DNA of 64,000 nucleotides from Massilia arenae (GTDB lineage: Bacteria; Pseudomonadota; Gammaproteobacteria; Burkholderiales; Burkholderiaceae_D): the NCBI RefSeq assembly GCF_008014745.1, contig NZ_VPFD01000023.1:1-64000 (forward strand), given 5' to 3'. Below the pieces are notes generated by a model. The model worked only from the letters and a program-made list of their open reading frames with translations. It was not told the DNA's origin and ran no database searches. Shown here piece by piece: positions 38,172 to 46,921 of this stretch; within the stretch, counting starts at the first letter, position 1; every line of letters begins with the position of its first letter. Made by a program: the position numbers and the translations under genes.

Positions 38172-39878
38172 TTACAAGACACCGCGCGGAATCGCCGCCA
38201 GCAGCGAGCGCGTGTAGGGATGCTGCGGGTCGCGGTACAGCGTGTCGGAATCGGCCATCTCGACCACGCTGCCATGATGCATCACCATCACCTGGTCCGA
38301 GATGTACTTGACCACCGACAGGTCGTGCGAGATGAAGATATAGCTCATGCCGTATTCGTCCTGCAGGTCTTGCAGCAGGTTCAGCACCTGGGCCTGGACC
38401 GAGACGTCGAGCGCCGATACCGATTCGTCGCACACCAGGATCTCGGGCCGCATGGTCAGGCAGCGCGCGATCGCGATGCGCTGACGCTGGCCGCCCGAGA
38501 ACTCGTGCGGATAGCGGCCATAGGCGGCGTCCGGCAGGCCCACCCGCCCCAGCAACTGGCGCGCCAGTGCTGTGCGCTCCATCTCGTCGGCGCCGATGCC
38601 GTGGATGCGCATCGGTTCCAGCAAGATCTGCCCCACCGTAAAACGCGGATTGAGCGAGGCATAGGGATTCTGGAAGATGATCTGGATCCGCCGTTTATAC
38701 GCCTGGTATTCGCGGTCGGACATGGCCAGCAGGTCGCGCCCCTCGAACAGCGCCGATCCGCCGCTCGCGCGGTGCAGGCGCAGCAGGGTCAGGCCCACCG
38801 TGGTCTTGCCCGAGCCCGACTCGCCCACCACACCCAGGGTCTTGCCGCGGCCCAGGGTGAACGAGACGTCATTGACCGCCTTGAATTCGCGCTTGCCGAA
38901 CAGGCCTTCGCGCAGCCAGAAACTCTTGGCCAGGTTATTGACCACCAGCACCGGCTGGTCGTCCGGCGTGGTGCCGCGCGCGCGCTGCACCTGGTCCGGC
39001 ATCTGATCCGGCAAGATGCGGCCGCCCAGATAATCGTCGATCACCGGCAGGCGCAGCGGCCGCGCATCGAGCGAAGGCCGGCAATGCAGCAAGGCCTTGG
39101 TATACGCGTCGGCCGGGGCGCCGAACACCTGGCCGGCGGCGCCCTCCTCGCGCACCTCGCCGTGGCGCATCACGATCACGCGGTCGGCGATCTCGCCCAC
39201 CAGCCCCAGGTCGTGGGTGATGAACAGCACCGCCATGCGGCGCTCGCGTTGCAGGCGCGCGATCAGGTCCATGATCTGCTTCTGGATCGTCACGTCCAGC
39301 GCCGTGGTCGGCTCGTCGGCGATCAGGAGGCGCGGCTCGCAGGCGATCGCCATCGCGATCATCACCCGCTGCTGCTGGCCGCCCGACATCTGGCTCGGGT
39401 AGGCATCGATCTTGCGCTGGGGATCGGGAATGCCGACCTCATGCAACAGTTCCAGGGTGCGCGCCCGCGCCGCGCGCTTCGTCATGCCCATGTGCAGGCG
39501 CAGGACTTCGCCGATCTGGAAGCCGACCGTGAACACCGGATTGAGCGAGGACATCGGCTCCTGGAAGATCATCGCGATGTCCTTGCCGCACAGCGCGCGC
39601 TGCTCGCGCAGGGGCAGGCCGAGCAGTTCGCGGCCGGCGAAACGGATGCTGGAAGCGGGATCGATGACGGTGGTCTGCGCCGGCAGCAGGCCCATCACGG
39701 CCAGCGAGCTGACCGACTTGCCGCTGCCCGACTCGCCCACCAGCGCCACCGTGCCGGTCGCCGGCACGTCGAAGGAAATGCCTTTCAGGGCCTCGAAGGT
39801 GTTGTGCTTGTCGATGCGAAAGGCAATGCGCAGGTCTCGCACTTGCAGCAATGGTTCCTGGGTCATAGTGAGGGTCAT
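38172..39878 (-). CDS. Peptide-type ABC transporter, fused double ATPase
   Basis: The 568-residue protein has two complete ABC ATPase domains in tandem, as in YejF. NBD1 has Walker A GESGSGKS (residues 48-55) and signature MSGGQQQR. NBD2 has Walker A GESGSGKTT, signature FSGGQRQR and Walker B-type LVCDES. Each NBD ends with an oligopeptide-transporter C-terminal extension. It should power the two permeases encoded upstream for uptake of peptides or similar solutes. The start at 39878 overlaps the upstream permease stop (ATGA); ATG 39866 is an alternative. Confidence 0.93.
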   Translation of the reverse strand: MTLTMTQEPLLQVRDLRIAFRIDKHNTFEALKGISFDVPATGTVALVGESGSGKSVSSLAVMGLLPAQTTVIDPASSIRFAGRELLGLPLREQRALCGKDIAMIFQEPMSSLNPVFTVGFQIGEVLRLHMGMTKRAARARTLELLHEVGIPDPQRKIDAYPSQMSGGQQQRVMIAMAIACEPRLLIADEPTTALDVTIQKQIMDLIARLQRERRMAVLFITHDLGLVGEIADRVIVMRHGEVREEGAAGQVFGAPADAYTKALLHCRPSLDARPLRLPVIDDYLGGRILPDQMPDQVQRARGTTPDDQPVLVVNNLAKSFWLREGLFGKREFKAVNDVSFTLGRGKTLGVVGESGSGKTTVGLTLLRLHRASGGSALFEGRDLLAMSDREYQAYKRRIQIIFQNPYASLNPRFTVGQILLEPMRIHGIGADEMERTALARQLLGRVGLPDAAYGRYPHEFSGGQRQRIAIARCLTMRPEILVCDESVSALDVSVQAQVLNLLQDLQDEYGMSYIFISHDLSVVKYISDQVMVMHHGSVVEMADSDTLYRDPQHPYTRSLLAAIPRGVL

Positions 39879-40906
39879 TTGATCTTGGGATCCAGTGCAT
39901 CGCGCAGGGCATCGGCGAACAGCGAGAAGCTCGTCACCAGCAGCGCCATCGCGCCAGCGGCGGCGGCCAGCTGCCACCATTTGCCAAGGATCAGTTCATT
40001 CTGCGCCTCGTTGAGCATGCTGCCCCATGAGACGGTTCCGACCGGCACGCCGAAGCCCAGGAAGGACAGGATCACCTCGGCCTTGATGAAACCGACCACC
40101 AGGATCGACATCTGCACCAGCGCCACGTGCGAGACATTGGGCAGGATGTGGCCGAACATGCGCTGCCAGGCGGAAGCGCCGATGGCATCGGCCGCCATCA
40201 CGTATTCGCGCGCGCCGTGCTTGATGTATTCGGCGCGCATCAGGCGGTAGGGGCCGGTCCAGCCGGTCAGGCCGAGGATCAGCACGATGGTGGCCACGCC
40301 TTTTTGCTGGAGCACGGCGGCCACGGTCAGGATCATGAGGATCGCCGGGATGGCCGTGAAGATGCTGTAGAACCAGTTGAACAGGTCGTCGACCCAGCCG
40401 CCATAAAATCCCGAGACGGCGCCGAACAGGGTGCCCAGCGCCACCGCCAGCAGGGCCGCCACCAGACCCACCACGATCGAAGTCTCGCCGCCCTTGATGG
40501 TCTTCTTGACGATGTCGTGGCCCCATTTATCGGCGCCGAACGGCAGGGTCGTGCGTTTTTCCACTGGCGGATGGGTCTGCGCCACCTGTGCCTCGAGCTC
40601 TGCCAGTTCGGCAGCCAGCGGATCGAAGGCGTTCGGCGGCGTGGCGCGCGGCAGCTGGGCCTGGGCCAGCGCGCGCGCCGCGGCATCGGCGCCGACGAAA
40701 GTCGGCGGCGCATAGTTGACCGCCACCTCGTCTTCCCAATCGCTGGCCAGCATGCCCGTGGCGGACAACAGCACCAGCAGCAGGAAGCCGGCGACGACGG
40801 CCAGCGCCGCCATCCCGACGCGATCGGCGCACAGGCGCCGCCATGCCAGCGCCCACAGCCCGGGCGAATGCGCTTGCATATTCATGTGCATGGTCGTCAT
40901 CGTCAT
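39875..40906 (-). CDS. Peptide-type ABC transporter permease (DppC/YejE-like)
   Basis: The 343-residue inner-membrane protein has an N-terminal helix (MAALAVVAGFLLLVLLSATG), then a periplasmic insert of about 90 residues, then a five-helix permease domain with GGETSIVVGLVAALLAVALGTLFGA and the EAA-type loop EYVMAADAIGASAWQRMFGHILPN. The family segment ILSFLGFGVPVGTVSWGSML marks it as DppC/OppC-like. The long insert between helix 1 and the core resembles YejE. Both ends overlap neighbouring genes by ATGA. Confidence 0.92.
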   Translation of the reverse strand: MTMTTMHMNMQAHSPGLWALAWRRLCADRVGMAALAVVAGFLLLVLLSATGMLASDWEDEVAVNYAPPTFVGADAAARALAQAQLPRATPPNAFDPLAAELAELEAQVAQTHPPVEKRTTLPFGADKWGHDIVKKTIKGGETSIVVGLVAALLAVALGTLFGAVSGFYGGWVDDLFNWFYSIFTAIPAILMILTVAAVLQQKGVATIVLILGLTGWTGPYRLMRAEYIKHGAREYVMAADAIGASAWQRMFGHILPNVSHVALVQMSILVVGFIKAEVILSFLGFGVPVGTVSWGSMLNEAQNELILGKWWQLAAAAGAMALLVTSFSLFADALRDALDPKIK

Positions 40907-41841
40907 TTGAGCTGCACGCGCGGATCGACCGCCTGGTACAGCAGGTCGGCCAGCAGGTTGAACACCATGGTCGCGGCGGCCACATAGACCGTGATCGCCT
41001 TGATCACCGGGAAGTCGCTGCGTTCGACGGCCAGGATCACTTCGCGGCCGATGCCGGGAATGCCGAAGAAGCGCTCGAGCAGGAAGGCGCCGATCAGCAG
41101 CGCCGGCAGGTTGGCCATCACGTGGGTGATGATCGGGATCGCGGCATTGCGCAGCACGTGGACCCAGACGATCCTGCCCTCCGGCAAGCCCTTGGCGCGC
41201 GCGGTGCGCACATAGTCCTGCCCTGCCTCGTCGAGCACGAAGCTGCGGTACAGGCGCAGGGTCGGCGCGATCGACACCGCCAGGCCGATGATGATCGGCA
41301 GCAGCGCGTAGCGCAGCAGGTTCTCGCCCAGGCTATTGCCCCAGCCCTGGACCGGAAACAGCCCCAGCTGGTAGGCAAACACGTACTGGAACACGATGAT
41401 ATAGACCAGGATCGAGATCGACATCCCGACCGTGCAGGCGACCATCACGGCGCGGTCGGTCAGCGAGCCGCGCACGAAGGCGATCGCCAGCGCCAGCGCG
41501 ATGCCGAATACGGTTTCCAGCACCGTCAGCGGGATCAGCACGGTAAGCGACGGGCCCAGTCGGCTGCTGATGATATGGGATACCGGCTCGCCCGTGCTCC
41601 AGGCGTTGCCGAAGTCGAAGGTCAGGATCTGCTTGACGAAGATCCAGAGCTGCACGGCATAGGGCTGGTCGGTGCCGAGCTGGCGCCGGATGTTCTCGAT
41701 CGCGCCCGCGTCGGCCATTTTGCCCGCCAGCAGGTAGGCCGGATCGCCGCCGACCCAGTTGAACAAGAAAAACACCAGCAGCACGACGCCGGCCATCGTC
41801 GGCAGCATCTGCCACAAGCGGCGCAGGACATAAGCGAGCAT
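40903..41841 (-). CDS. Peptide-type ABC transporter permease (DppB/OppB-like)
   Basis: The 312-residue protein starts MLAYVLRRLWQMLPTMAGVVLLVFFLF, a classic DppB/OppB first helix. It has RRQLGTDQPYAVQLWIFVKQIL and the EAA loop DYVRTARAKGLPEGRIVWVHVLRNA, and ends in LADLLYQAVDPRVQLK. I chose the ATG at 41841 with CGGGAG upstream; the longer open frame adds 40 residues unlike the family. It is the first gene of the three-gene transporter operon. No periplasmic binding-protein gene is adjacent, though such a gene is usually needed. Confidence 0.92.
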   Translation of the reverse strand: MLAYVLRRLWQMLPTMAGVVLLVFFLFNWVGGDPAYLLAGKMADAGAIENIRRQLGTDQPYAVQLWIFVKQILTFDFGNAWSTGEPVSHIISSRLGPSLTVLIPLTVLETVFGIALALAIAFVRGSLTDRAVMVACTVGMSISILVYIIVFQYVFAYQLGLFPVQGWGNSLGENLLRYALLPIIIGLAVSIAPTLRLYRSFVLDEAGQDYVRTARAKGLPEGRIVWVHVLRNAAIPIITHVMANLPALLIGAFLLERFFGIPGIGREVILAVERSDFPVIKAITVYVAAATMVFNLLADLLYQAVDPRVQLK

Positions 41842-42373
41842 CGCACTCCCGAATTTGCGGATTGGGCGAATGGCCCGCCTCCAGGGTTTGCCACCAAGCG
41901 AAATCCACGGTGGCCAAAACGACACGATAGCGCATATCCGTACGCGCCAACAGACGCGCAATCTTATGCCTCGATCACTCCAAGTTATTGCAACGTAATG
42001 ACATAACTATCACTGATTCGTATAAGAAGCTTGCGCTACCCGCCAAACATGCACATCGCATTTATGGCAATTTCATACCAATGAAATATAGTTTGCTCGA
42101 ACTAAATTTCATATCAAACTTTATTTTCCGCTTTATATTCCACATTCCGAGTTTTGTGACTTTTGTGTGACTAGCACCAAAGAAATGAATTGTAAAGACA
42201 AGTTATCAAGTAGTTGTATTTTGGATCTGTGCATACTTTGCTGATTGACACTATCTATCGGTAAATGTTTTTATTGCCAAGTAGTAAAAACATGTCGCGT
42301 CCATATCACGCGGCGATTCACTGACTTTACTGGCAGCGTGACCCGCTGCCAGGTCTTACGGGGAAGACTGACT
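41842..42373. other. AT-rich intergenic region between ABC operon and receptor 1
   Basis: About 530 bases without a supportable gene. From about 41990 to 42290 the base composition drops strongly (runs such as TTTATTTTCCGCTTTATATT), in contrast with both flanks. TTGACA at 42245-42250 is a candidate -35 box for receptor 1, but no good -10 lies 16-18 bases after it. A 60-codon open frame at 41988-42170 follows from the low GC and has no ribosome site. Divergent promoters for the ABC operon (-) and receptor 1 (+) are expected here. Confidence 0.6.
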
Positions 42374-45286
42374 ATGATGGTTGAAACTGTGTTATCTCGA
42401 TCGGTGCGCCTGATCTGTGCCGGCGGCCTGGCCGTCGCCTGCACGACGGCGTACGCCCAGGAAACGGCGCCTGGCGCCGAATCGCTCCAACGTGTGGAAG
42501 TGACCGGCTCGCGCATCGCGACCGCCAACCTGGAAAGCGTCAGCCCGGTGACCGTGGTCAACGCCAAGGACATCAAGATGGAAGGTGTCCGGTCGGTCGA
42601 GAACCTGCTGAACAACCTGCCCCAGGTCTTCGCCGACCAGGGTGGCTCGGTCTCGAACGGCTCATCCGGCACCGCCACCGTCAACCTGCGTAACTTCGGC
42701 GCCGACCGCACCCTGGTGCTGGTCAACGGCCGTCGCCTGCCAGCCGGCAGCCCGCGCAATACCGCGGCCGACTTGAACCAGATCCCGGTGGGCCTGATCA
42801 AGCGCGTCGAAGTGCTGACCGGCGGCGCCGGCGCCATCTACGGCTCGGACGCCGTGGCCGGCGTGGTCAACTTCATCATGGACGACCGCTTCCAGGGCGT
42901 CCAGATCGACGCCAACTACCAGTTCTACAACCACGACCAGAACGGCGGCCCGGCCGCCGATGCCGCCAACCGCCGCAACTTCGCGCTGCCTGGCGACAAG
43001 GGCGCTGATGGCAAGGTCAAGGACATCACCCTGACCATGGGTGGCAACTTTGCCGATGGCAAGGGCAATGCCGTCGTGTTCTTCGGCTACAAGAAAGAAG
43101 ACGCGCTGCTGCAATCGGAGCGTGACTTCACCGCCTGCTCGCTGGGCGGCTCGAGTTCGGGCGACAGCTTCAACTGCGGTGGTTCGGGCACCAGCTTCCC
43201 GGGCCGCTTCCTGCTCGGCAGCCAGGGCTTCACGGTGGCCGATGCCGCCGGTGGCGTGCGTCCCTACAATGCCGCGACCGACGCCTACAACTTCGGCCCG
43301 CTGAACTACTTCCGCCGTCCGTCGGAACGCTACACCTTCAGCTCGTTCACCCACTACGACATCAACGACAAGGCCCGCCTGTACGCCGAGGCCAGCTTCC
43401 ACGACGACAGCACCGTGGCCCAGATCGCCCCATCCGGCCTGTTCGGCCTGGACGCATCGGGCGCCAACGCCATCCGCTTCGAGAATCCGCTGCTGTCGGA
43501 CGCATGGCGCCGCACCCTGGGCCTGAACGCCCCTGGCGACACCGCCGACATGGTGATCTTCCGCCGCAACGTCGAAGGCGGTGGCCGTCGCGACGACCTG
43601 AACCACACTTCCTACCGCGGCGTGGTTGGCGTCAAGGGCGACATCGGCAACTGGCAGTACGACGCCTTTGCCCAGGTCGGCCGCGTGCTGTACTCGGAAA
43701 CCTATTTCAACGACTTCTCGGTCTCGCGCAGCGCACGCGCACTGGATGTGGTCCCGGGCGCCAACGGCCAGCCAGTCTGCCGCAGCACCCTTAACGGCGT
43801 CGATCCAAATTGCGTTCCGTACAATATCTGGAGCCTGGGCGGCGTGACCCCGGAAGCGCTGACCTATCTGCAGACCCCTGGCTTCCAGAAGGGCCACACC
43901 TCGCAGACCGTGCAGGGCATCAACCTGTCGTCGGATCTGGGCGAATACGGCATCAAGCTGCCAAGCAGCAAAGAAGGCGTGGGCGTGGCTTTCGGTTGGG
44001 AACACCGCACTGAGAAGCTGGAACTGAACTCGGACGTCGCGTTCGAGTCGGGTGACCTGGCCGGCCAGGGCGGCCCGACCAAGAACGTCAGCGGCCAGTT
44101 CAGCGTGCGCGACTACTTCGCCGAAACCCGTATCCCGATCCTGCAGGACGTGCCTTTCGCCGACCAGCTGACGCTGACCGGCAGCTACCGCAAATCGGAT
44201 TACTCGACCGGCCAGGACACCGATTCGTATGGTGTGGGCCTCGAGTGGGCGCCAGTCAAGGAAGCCAAGTTCCGCTTCAGCTACCAGCGCGCGGCGCGTG
44301 CGGCCAATGTGGTCGAGCTGTTCACCCCGGCGGGCCTGGCACTGTTCGGCATGTCGTCCGATCCTTGCGCCGGCGCCAACCCGAGCGCCTCGCTGGCGCA
44401 GTGCCAGCTGACCGGCGTCACCGCTGCCCAGTACGGCAACATCCTGAACTCGCCAGCACAGCAGTACAACCAGATCATCGGTGGTAACACGGCGCTGGAA
44501 CCGGAAGAGTCGGACTCCTACACCCTGGGCGTTGTGCTGCAGCCTACCCGCAACACCTCGGTCACCATCGACGCGTTCGACATGAAGGTCAAGGGCGTCA
44601 TCGGCGGCCTGCCGGCGTCGACCACGCTGACCCAGTGCTTGAACACTGGCAATGCGCAGTTCTGCGACCTGATCACGCGTGACCGTCTGGGCAGCCTGTG
44701 GGCCCTGGAAACCGCCAACATCGTCGCCACCAACCAGAACCTGGGCATGAGCTCGACCAAGGGTATCGACCTGGGCGCCAACTGGAACACCAAGCTGGGC
44801 GCATGGGGCGGCCTGAACCTGTCGCTGATGGGCACCTACCTGAAAGAGTTCAAGCAGGAAGACTTCCCGGGTTCGGGCGAGTATAACTGCGCCGGCCTGC
44901 ACGGCACCACCTGCGGTGTGCCGCTGCCGAAATGGCGTCACAAACTGCGCGCTTCGTGGGCTACCCCATGGCGCGGCGTGGAACTGGGCGCTACCTGGCG
45001 CTACGTGCGCGGCACCGACCTCGACTCGACCAGCAGCAATCCATTGCTGGCCGGCGATTTCGAAGCGGCCGATGCACGCCTTGGCGCACGCAACTACCTG
45101 GACCTGACCGCCGGTTGGCAGATCACCCCGATCTTCGCCCTGCGCGCCGGTATGAACAACGCGCTGGATAAAGATCCTCCGCTGTCGGGCGTGGTCGCCG
45201 AGGTGTTCGGTAATGGCAACACCTACCCACAAGTGTACGACTCGATGGGCCGTCACGTGTTCCTGAACCTGACCGCCAAGTTCTAA
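42374..45286 (+). CDS. TonB-dependent outer-membrane receptor 1
   Basis: TonB-dependent receptors import scarce substrates across the outer membrane using energy from TonB-ExbBD. The 970-residue protein has a signal peptide (about residues 1-29, ending AYAQ) and a likely TonB box near [12 protein letters not shown]. The plug domain has VENLLNNLPQVFADQGG, NLRNFGADRTLVLVNGRRLP and IKRVEVLTGGAGAIYGSDAVAGVVNFIM. A large beta-barrel follows and ends in an aromatic residue (FLNLTAKF). A Cys pair with CVPYNIW is present in an extracellular loop region. I chose ATG 42374, with GGAAG eight bases upstream. The substrate cannot be told. Confidence 0.93.
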   Translation: MMVETVLSRSVRLICAGGLAVACTTAYAQETAPGAESLQRVEVTGSRIATANLESVSPVTVVNAKDIKMEGVRSVENLLNNLPQVFADQGGSVSNGSSGTATVNLRNFGADRTLVLVNGRRLPAGSPRNTAADLNQIPVGLIKRVEVLTGGAGAIYGSDAVAGVVNFIMDDRFQGVQIDANYQFYNHDQNGGPAADAANRRNFALPGDKGADGKVKDITLTMGGNFADGKGNAVVFFGYKKEDALLQSERDFTACSLGGSSSGDSFNCGGSGTSFPGRFLLGSQGFTVADAAGGVRPYNAATDAYNFGPLNYFRRPSERYTFSSFTHYDINDKARLYAEASFHDDSTVAQIAPSGLFGLDASGANAIRFENPLLSDAWRRTLGLNAPGDTADMVIFRRNVEGGGRRDDLNHTSYRGVVGVKGDIGNWQYDAFAQVGRVLYSETYFNDFSVSRSARALDVVPGANGQPVCRSTLNGVDPNCVPYNIWSLGGVTPEALTYLQTPGFQKGHTSQTVQGINLSSDLGEYGIKLPSSKEGVGVAFGWEHRTEKLELNSDVAFESGDLAGQGGPTKNVSGQFSVRDYFAETRIPILQDVPFADQLTLTGSYRKSDYSTGQDTDSYGVGLEWAPVKEAKFRFSYQRAARAANVVELFTPAGLALFGMSSDPCAGANPSASLAQCQLTGVTAAQYGNILNSPAQQYNQIIGGNTALEPEESDSYTLGVVLQPTRNTSVTIDAFDMKVKGVIGGLPASTTLTQCLNTGNAQFCDLITRDRLGSLWALETANIVATNQNLGMSSTKGIDLGANWNTKLGAWGGLNLSLMGTYLKEFKQEDFPGSGEYNCAGLHGTTCGVPLPKWRHKLRASWATPWRGVELGATWRYVRGTDLDSTSSNPLLAGDFEAADARLGARNYLDLTAGWQITPIFALRAGMNNALDKDPPLSGVVAEVFGNGNTYPQVYDSMGRHVFLNLTAKF

Positions 45287-45303
45287 TCGGCTGAGATGGA
45301 ACA

Positions 45304-45333
45304 AAAACGGCGCACCTCGGTGCGCCGTTTTTT
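45304..45333. terminator. Bidirectional terminator between receptor 1 and aroG
   Basis: AAACGGCGCAC / GTGCGCCGTTT (45306-45330), with an A-run before and a T-run after. It serves the + strand receptor and the convergent - strand aroG, whose stop lies 15 bases further on. Confidence 0.92.
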
Positions 45334-45347
45334 ATGTCCGCTTATTT

Positions 45348-46406
45348 TTATTCTTGCCGCAACCGGCGCTGGCGCACCGCCGCCGCCAGTCCTTCCAGCA
45401 CGCCCACGCTGGTGTCCCAGTCGATGCAGCCATCGGTCACCGACTGGCCATAGGTCAGTTCCTTGCCCGGCACCAGGTCTTGCCGTCCGGCCACCAGGTG
45501 CGACTCGATCATCACGCCGACGATGCGGTCGTCGCCGCCCGCGATCTGGGCCGCGATGTCGGCGCACACCGGCACCTGGTTCTCGGGCTTCTTGGAACTG
45601 TTCGCATGCGAGGCGTCGATCATCAGGCGGCTGGCCAGGCCGAGCGCGGCGATCTGGCGACAGGCCTCCTCGACGCTGGCGGCATCGTAGTTCGGCGTCT
45701 TGCCACCGCGCAGGATGATGTGGCAATCCTCGTTGCCGGCGGTCGACACGATGGCCGAGTGGCCGCCCTTGGTCACCGACAGGAAGTGGTGCGGCTGCGA
45801 TGCAGCCTTGATCGCCTCGGTCGCGATCTTGATATTGCCGTCGGTACCGTTCTTGAAACCGACGGGGCACGACAGGCCGGAGGCGAGCTCGCGGTGCACC
45901 TGCGACTCGGTGGTGCGGGCGCCGATCGCGCCCCAGCTGACCAGGTCGGCGATGTACTGCGGGCTGATCACGTCGAGGAACTCGGTGCCGGCCGGCAGGC
46001 CCATCTCGTTGATGTCGCGCAGCAGCTCGCGCGCCATGCGCAGGCCGTCGTTGATGCGGAAGCTGTTGTCCATGTACGGGTCGTTGATCAGGCCTTTCCA
46101 GCCGACCGTGGTGCGCGGCTTCTCGAAATAGACCCGCATCACGATCTCGAGCTCGCCGGCAAAGCGCTGGCGTTCCTTGACCAGCCGGCGCGCGTACTCG
46201 AGCGCCGCCTTCGGATCGTGGATCGAGCACGGTCCGATCACCACCATAAGGCGGTCGTCCTGGCCGTGCAGGATGCGGTGCAGGTCGACGCGCGCGCCGG
46301 CCGCGGTCTGCTCGGCCTGCGGGGTCACCGGGAACTCGCGGATCAGGTGCGAGGGCGGCGTCAGTTCCTTCATTTCACGGATGCGTAAATCGTCGGTGCG
46401 GGGCAT
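45348..46406 (-). CDS. aroG: DAHP synthase (class I, AroF/G/H family)
   Basis: 3-Deoxy-D-arabino-heptulosonate 7-phosphate synthase condenses phosphoenolpyruvate and erythrose 4-phosphate, the first step of aromatic amino acid synthesis. The 352-residue protein (E. coli AroG 350) has VVIGPCSIHDPKAALEYARRL, MRVYFEKPRTTVGWKGLIND, GARTTESQVHRELASGLSCPVGFKNGTDG, DCHIILRGG and IDASHANSSKKP. These contain the metal- and phosphate-binding residues of class I enzymes. An N-terminal extension allows feedback control. Its mRNA leader encodes a Phe-rich peptide followed by a terminator, which suggests attenuation by aromatic amino acid supply. The symbol aroG is by family; aroF/aroH cannot be excluded. 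Confidence 0.93.
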   Translation of the reverse strand: MPRTDDLRIREMKELTPPSHLIREFPVTPQAEQTAAGARVDLHRILHGQDDRLMVVIGPCSIHDPKAALEYARRLVKERQRFAGELEIVMRVYFEKPRTTVGWKGLINDPYMDNSFRINDGLRMARELLRDINEMGLPAGTEFLDVISPQYIADLVSWGAIGARTTESQVHRELASGLSCPVGFKNGTDGNIKIATEAIKAASQPHHFLSVTKGGHSAIVSTAGNEDCHIILRGGKTPNYDAASVEEACRQIAALGLASRLMIDASHANSSKKPENQVPVCADIAAQIAGGDDRIVGVMIESHLVAGRQDLVPGKELTYGQSVTDGCIDWDTSVGVLEGLAAAVRQRRLRQE

Positions 46407-46458
46407 GCTGGGACTCCCTTTCGTGCTGTTCTGTGCTGGTCTTGTTCAGGACTGGAAA

Positions 46459-46485
46459 TAAAAAAACCGCCATCGCTGGCGGTTT
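46459..46485 (-). terminator. Attenuator terminator in the aroG leader
   Basis: On the minus strand AAACCGCCA (46485-46477), loop GCGA, TGGCGGTTT (46472-46464) and a run of T's. It lies between the leader peptide stop (46507) and the aroG start (46406). The 5' arm element ACCGCC can instead pair with GGCGGT inside the leader peptide gene (46538-46533), giving a possible antiterminator. Confidence 0.88.
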
Positions 46486-46506
46486 GTCTGGATGCTGCCG
46501 GGACGT

Positions 46507-46590
46507 TTACTCCGCGTACCCGCCGCTACTCCACCGCCTGAGGCTGGAATGGCTAAAGTAAAAAAAGCGGGTAAAGAAAGCGTGGCGCAT
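46507..46590 (-). CDS. Phe-rich leader peptide of aroG (attenuator)
   Basis: A 27-residue open frame on the minus strand, ATG 46590 to TAA 46507, too short for normal gene calling. It begins MRHA and continues FFTRFFYF. It holds five Phe, two Tyr and one Trp, with four Phe codons and one Tyr codon within eight positions. This composition is what ribosome-mediated attenuation needs, as in pheL. It follows a promoter by about 25 bases and precedes a terminator. The ribosome site is weak (GGACG). The clustered Phe codons point to phenylalanine as the main signal. Confidence 0.82.
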   Translation of the reverse strand: MRHAFFTRFFYFSHSSLRRWSSGGYAE

Positions 46591-46616
46591 GGTGTCGTCC
46601 GGGTTTGGTCGAATTG

Positions 46617-46646
46617 ACTATAACAACAAGGCATGAAAGTTGGCAA
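46617..46646 (-). promoter_or_regulatory. aroG leader promoter
   Basis: On the minus strand TTGCCA (46646-46641), an 18-base spacer and TATAGT (46622-46617). Both boxes match sigma-70 consensus at five of six positions. Transcription would start near 46610, about 20 bases before the leader peptide ATG. Confidence 0.7.
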
Positions 46647-46921
46647 GCCTTTTGTCGCTGGTTCCACGCTTGTACAGACAACAATCGGTTGCAGCGAACT
46701 GACATCCCTCCTTGCGCATGAGCGCCACCTTACGCGCATCTTGCGCTACCTCATTCCCGACGCGGCTACCGATGCAACAGTCGATTCAAGCCCGGCTGCC
46801 GCTCGTGTTGATTGTAGACACAAACAGGTACCAAGAGGTGCCAAGGAAATTGATCGGCGATAAGGATCAAGCCCTCCACCGCGCGGCATCCGAATCTTCC
46901 CATCCACTGGAGTGTCGGACC

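Larger units (their letters stand above)
46407..46921. other. Divergent control region of aroG and receptor 2
   Basis: A 515-base region. The left half (46407-46646) is the aroG promoter and attenuator leader on the minus strand. The right half (46647-46921) should hold the receptor 2 promoter on the plus strand; there TTGATT near 46808 is a weak -35 candidate without a convincing -10. No further gene is supportable. Confidence 0.7.

Noticed and set aside
41988-42170. A 60-codon frame in the AT-rich gap before receptor 1
   Set aside because: Phe/Ile-rich composition follows from low GC; no ribosome site, and the region looks like promoter DNA.
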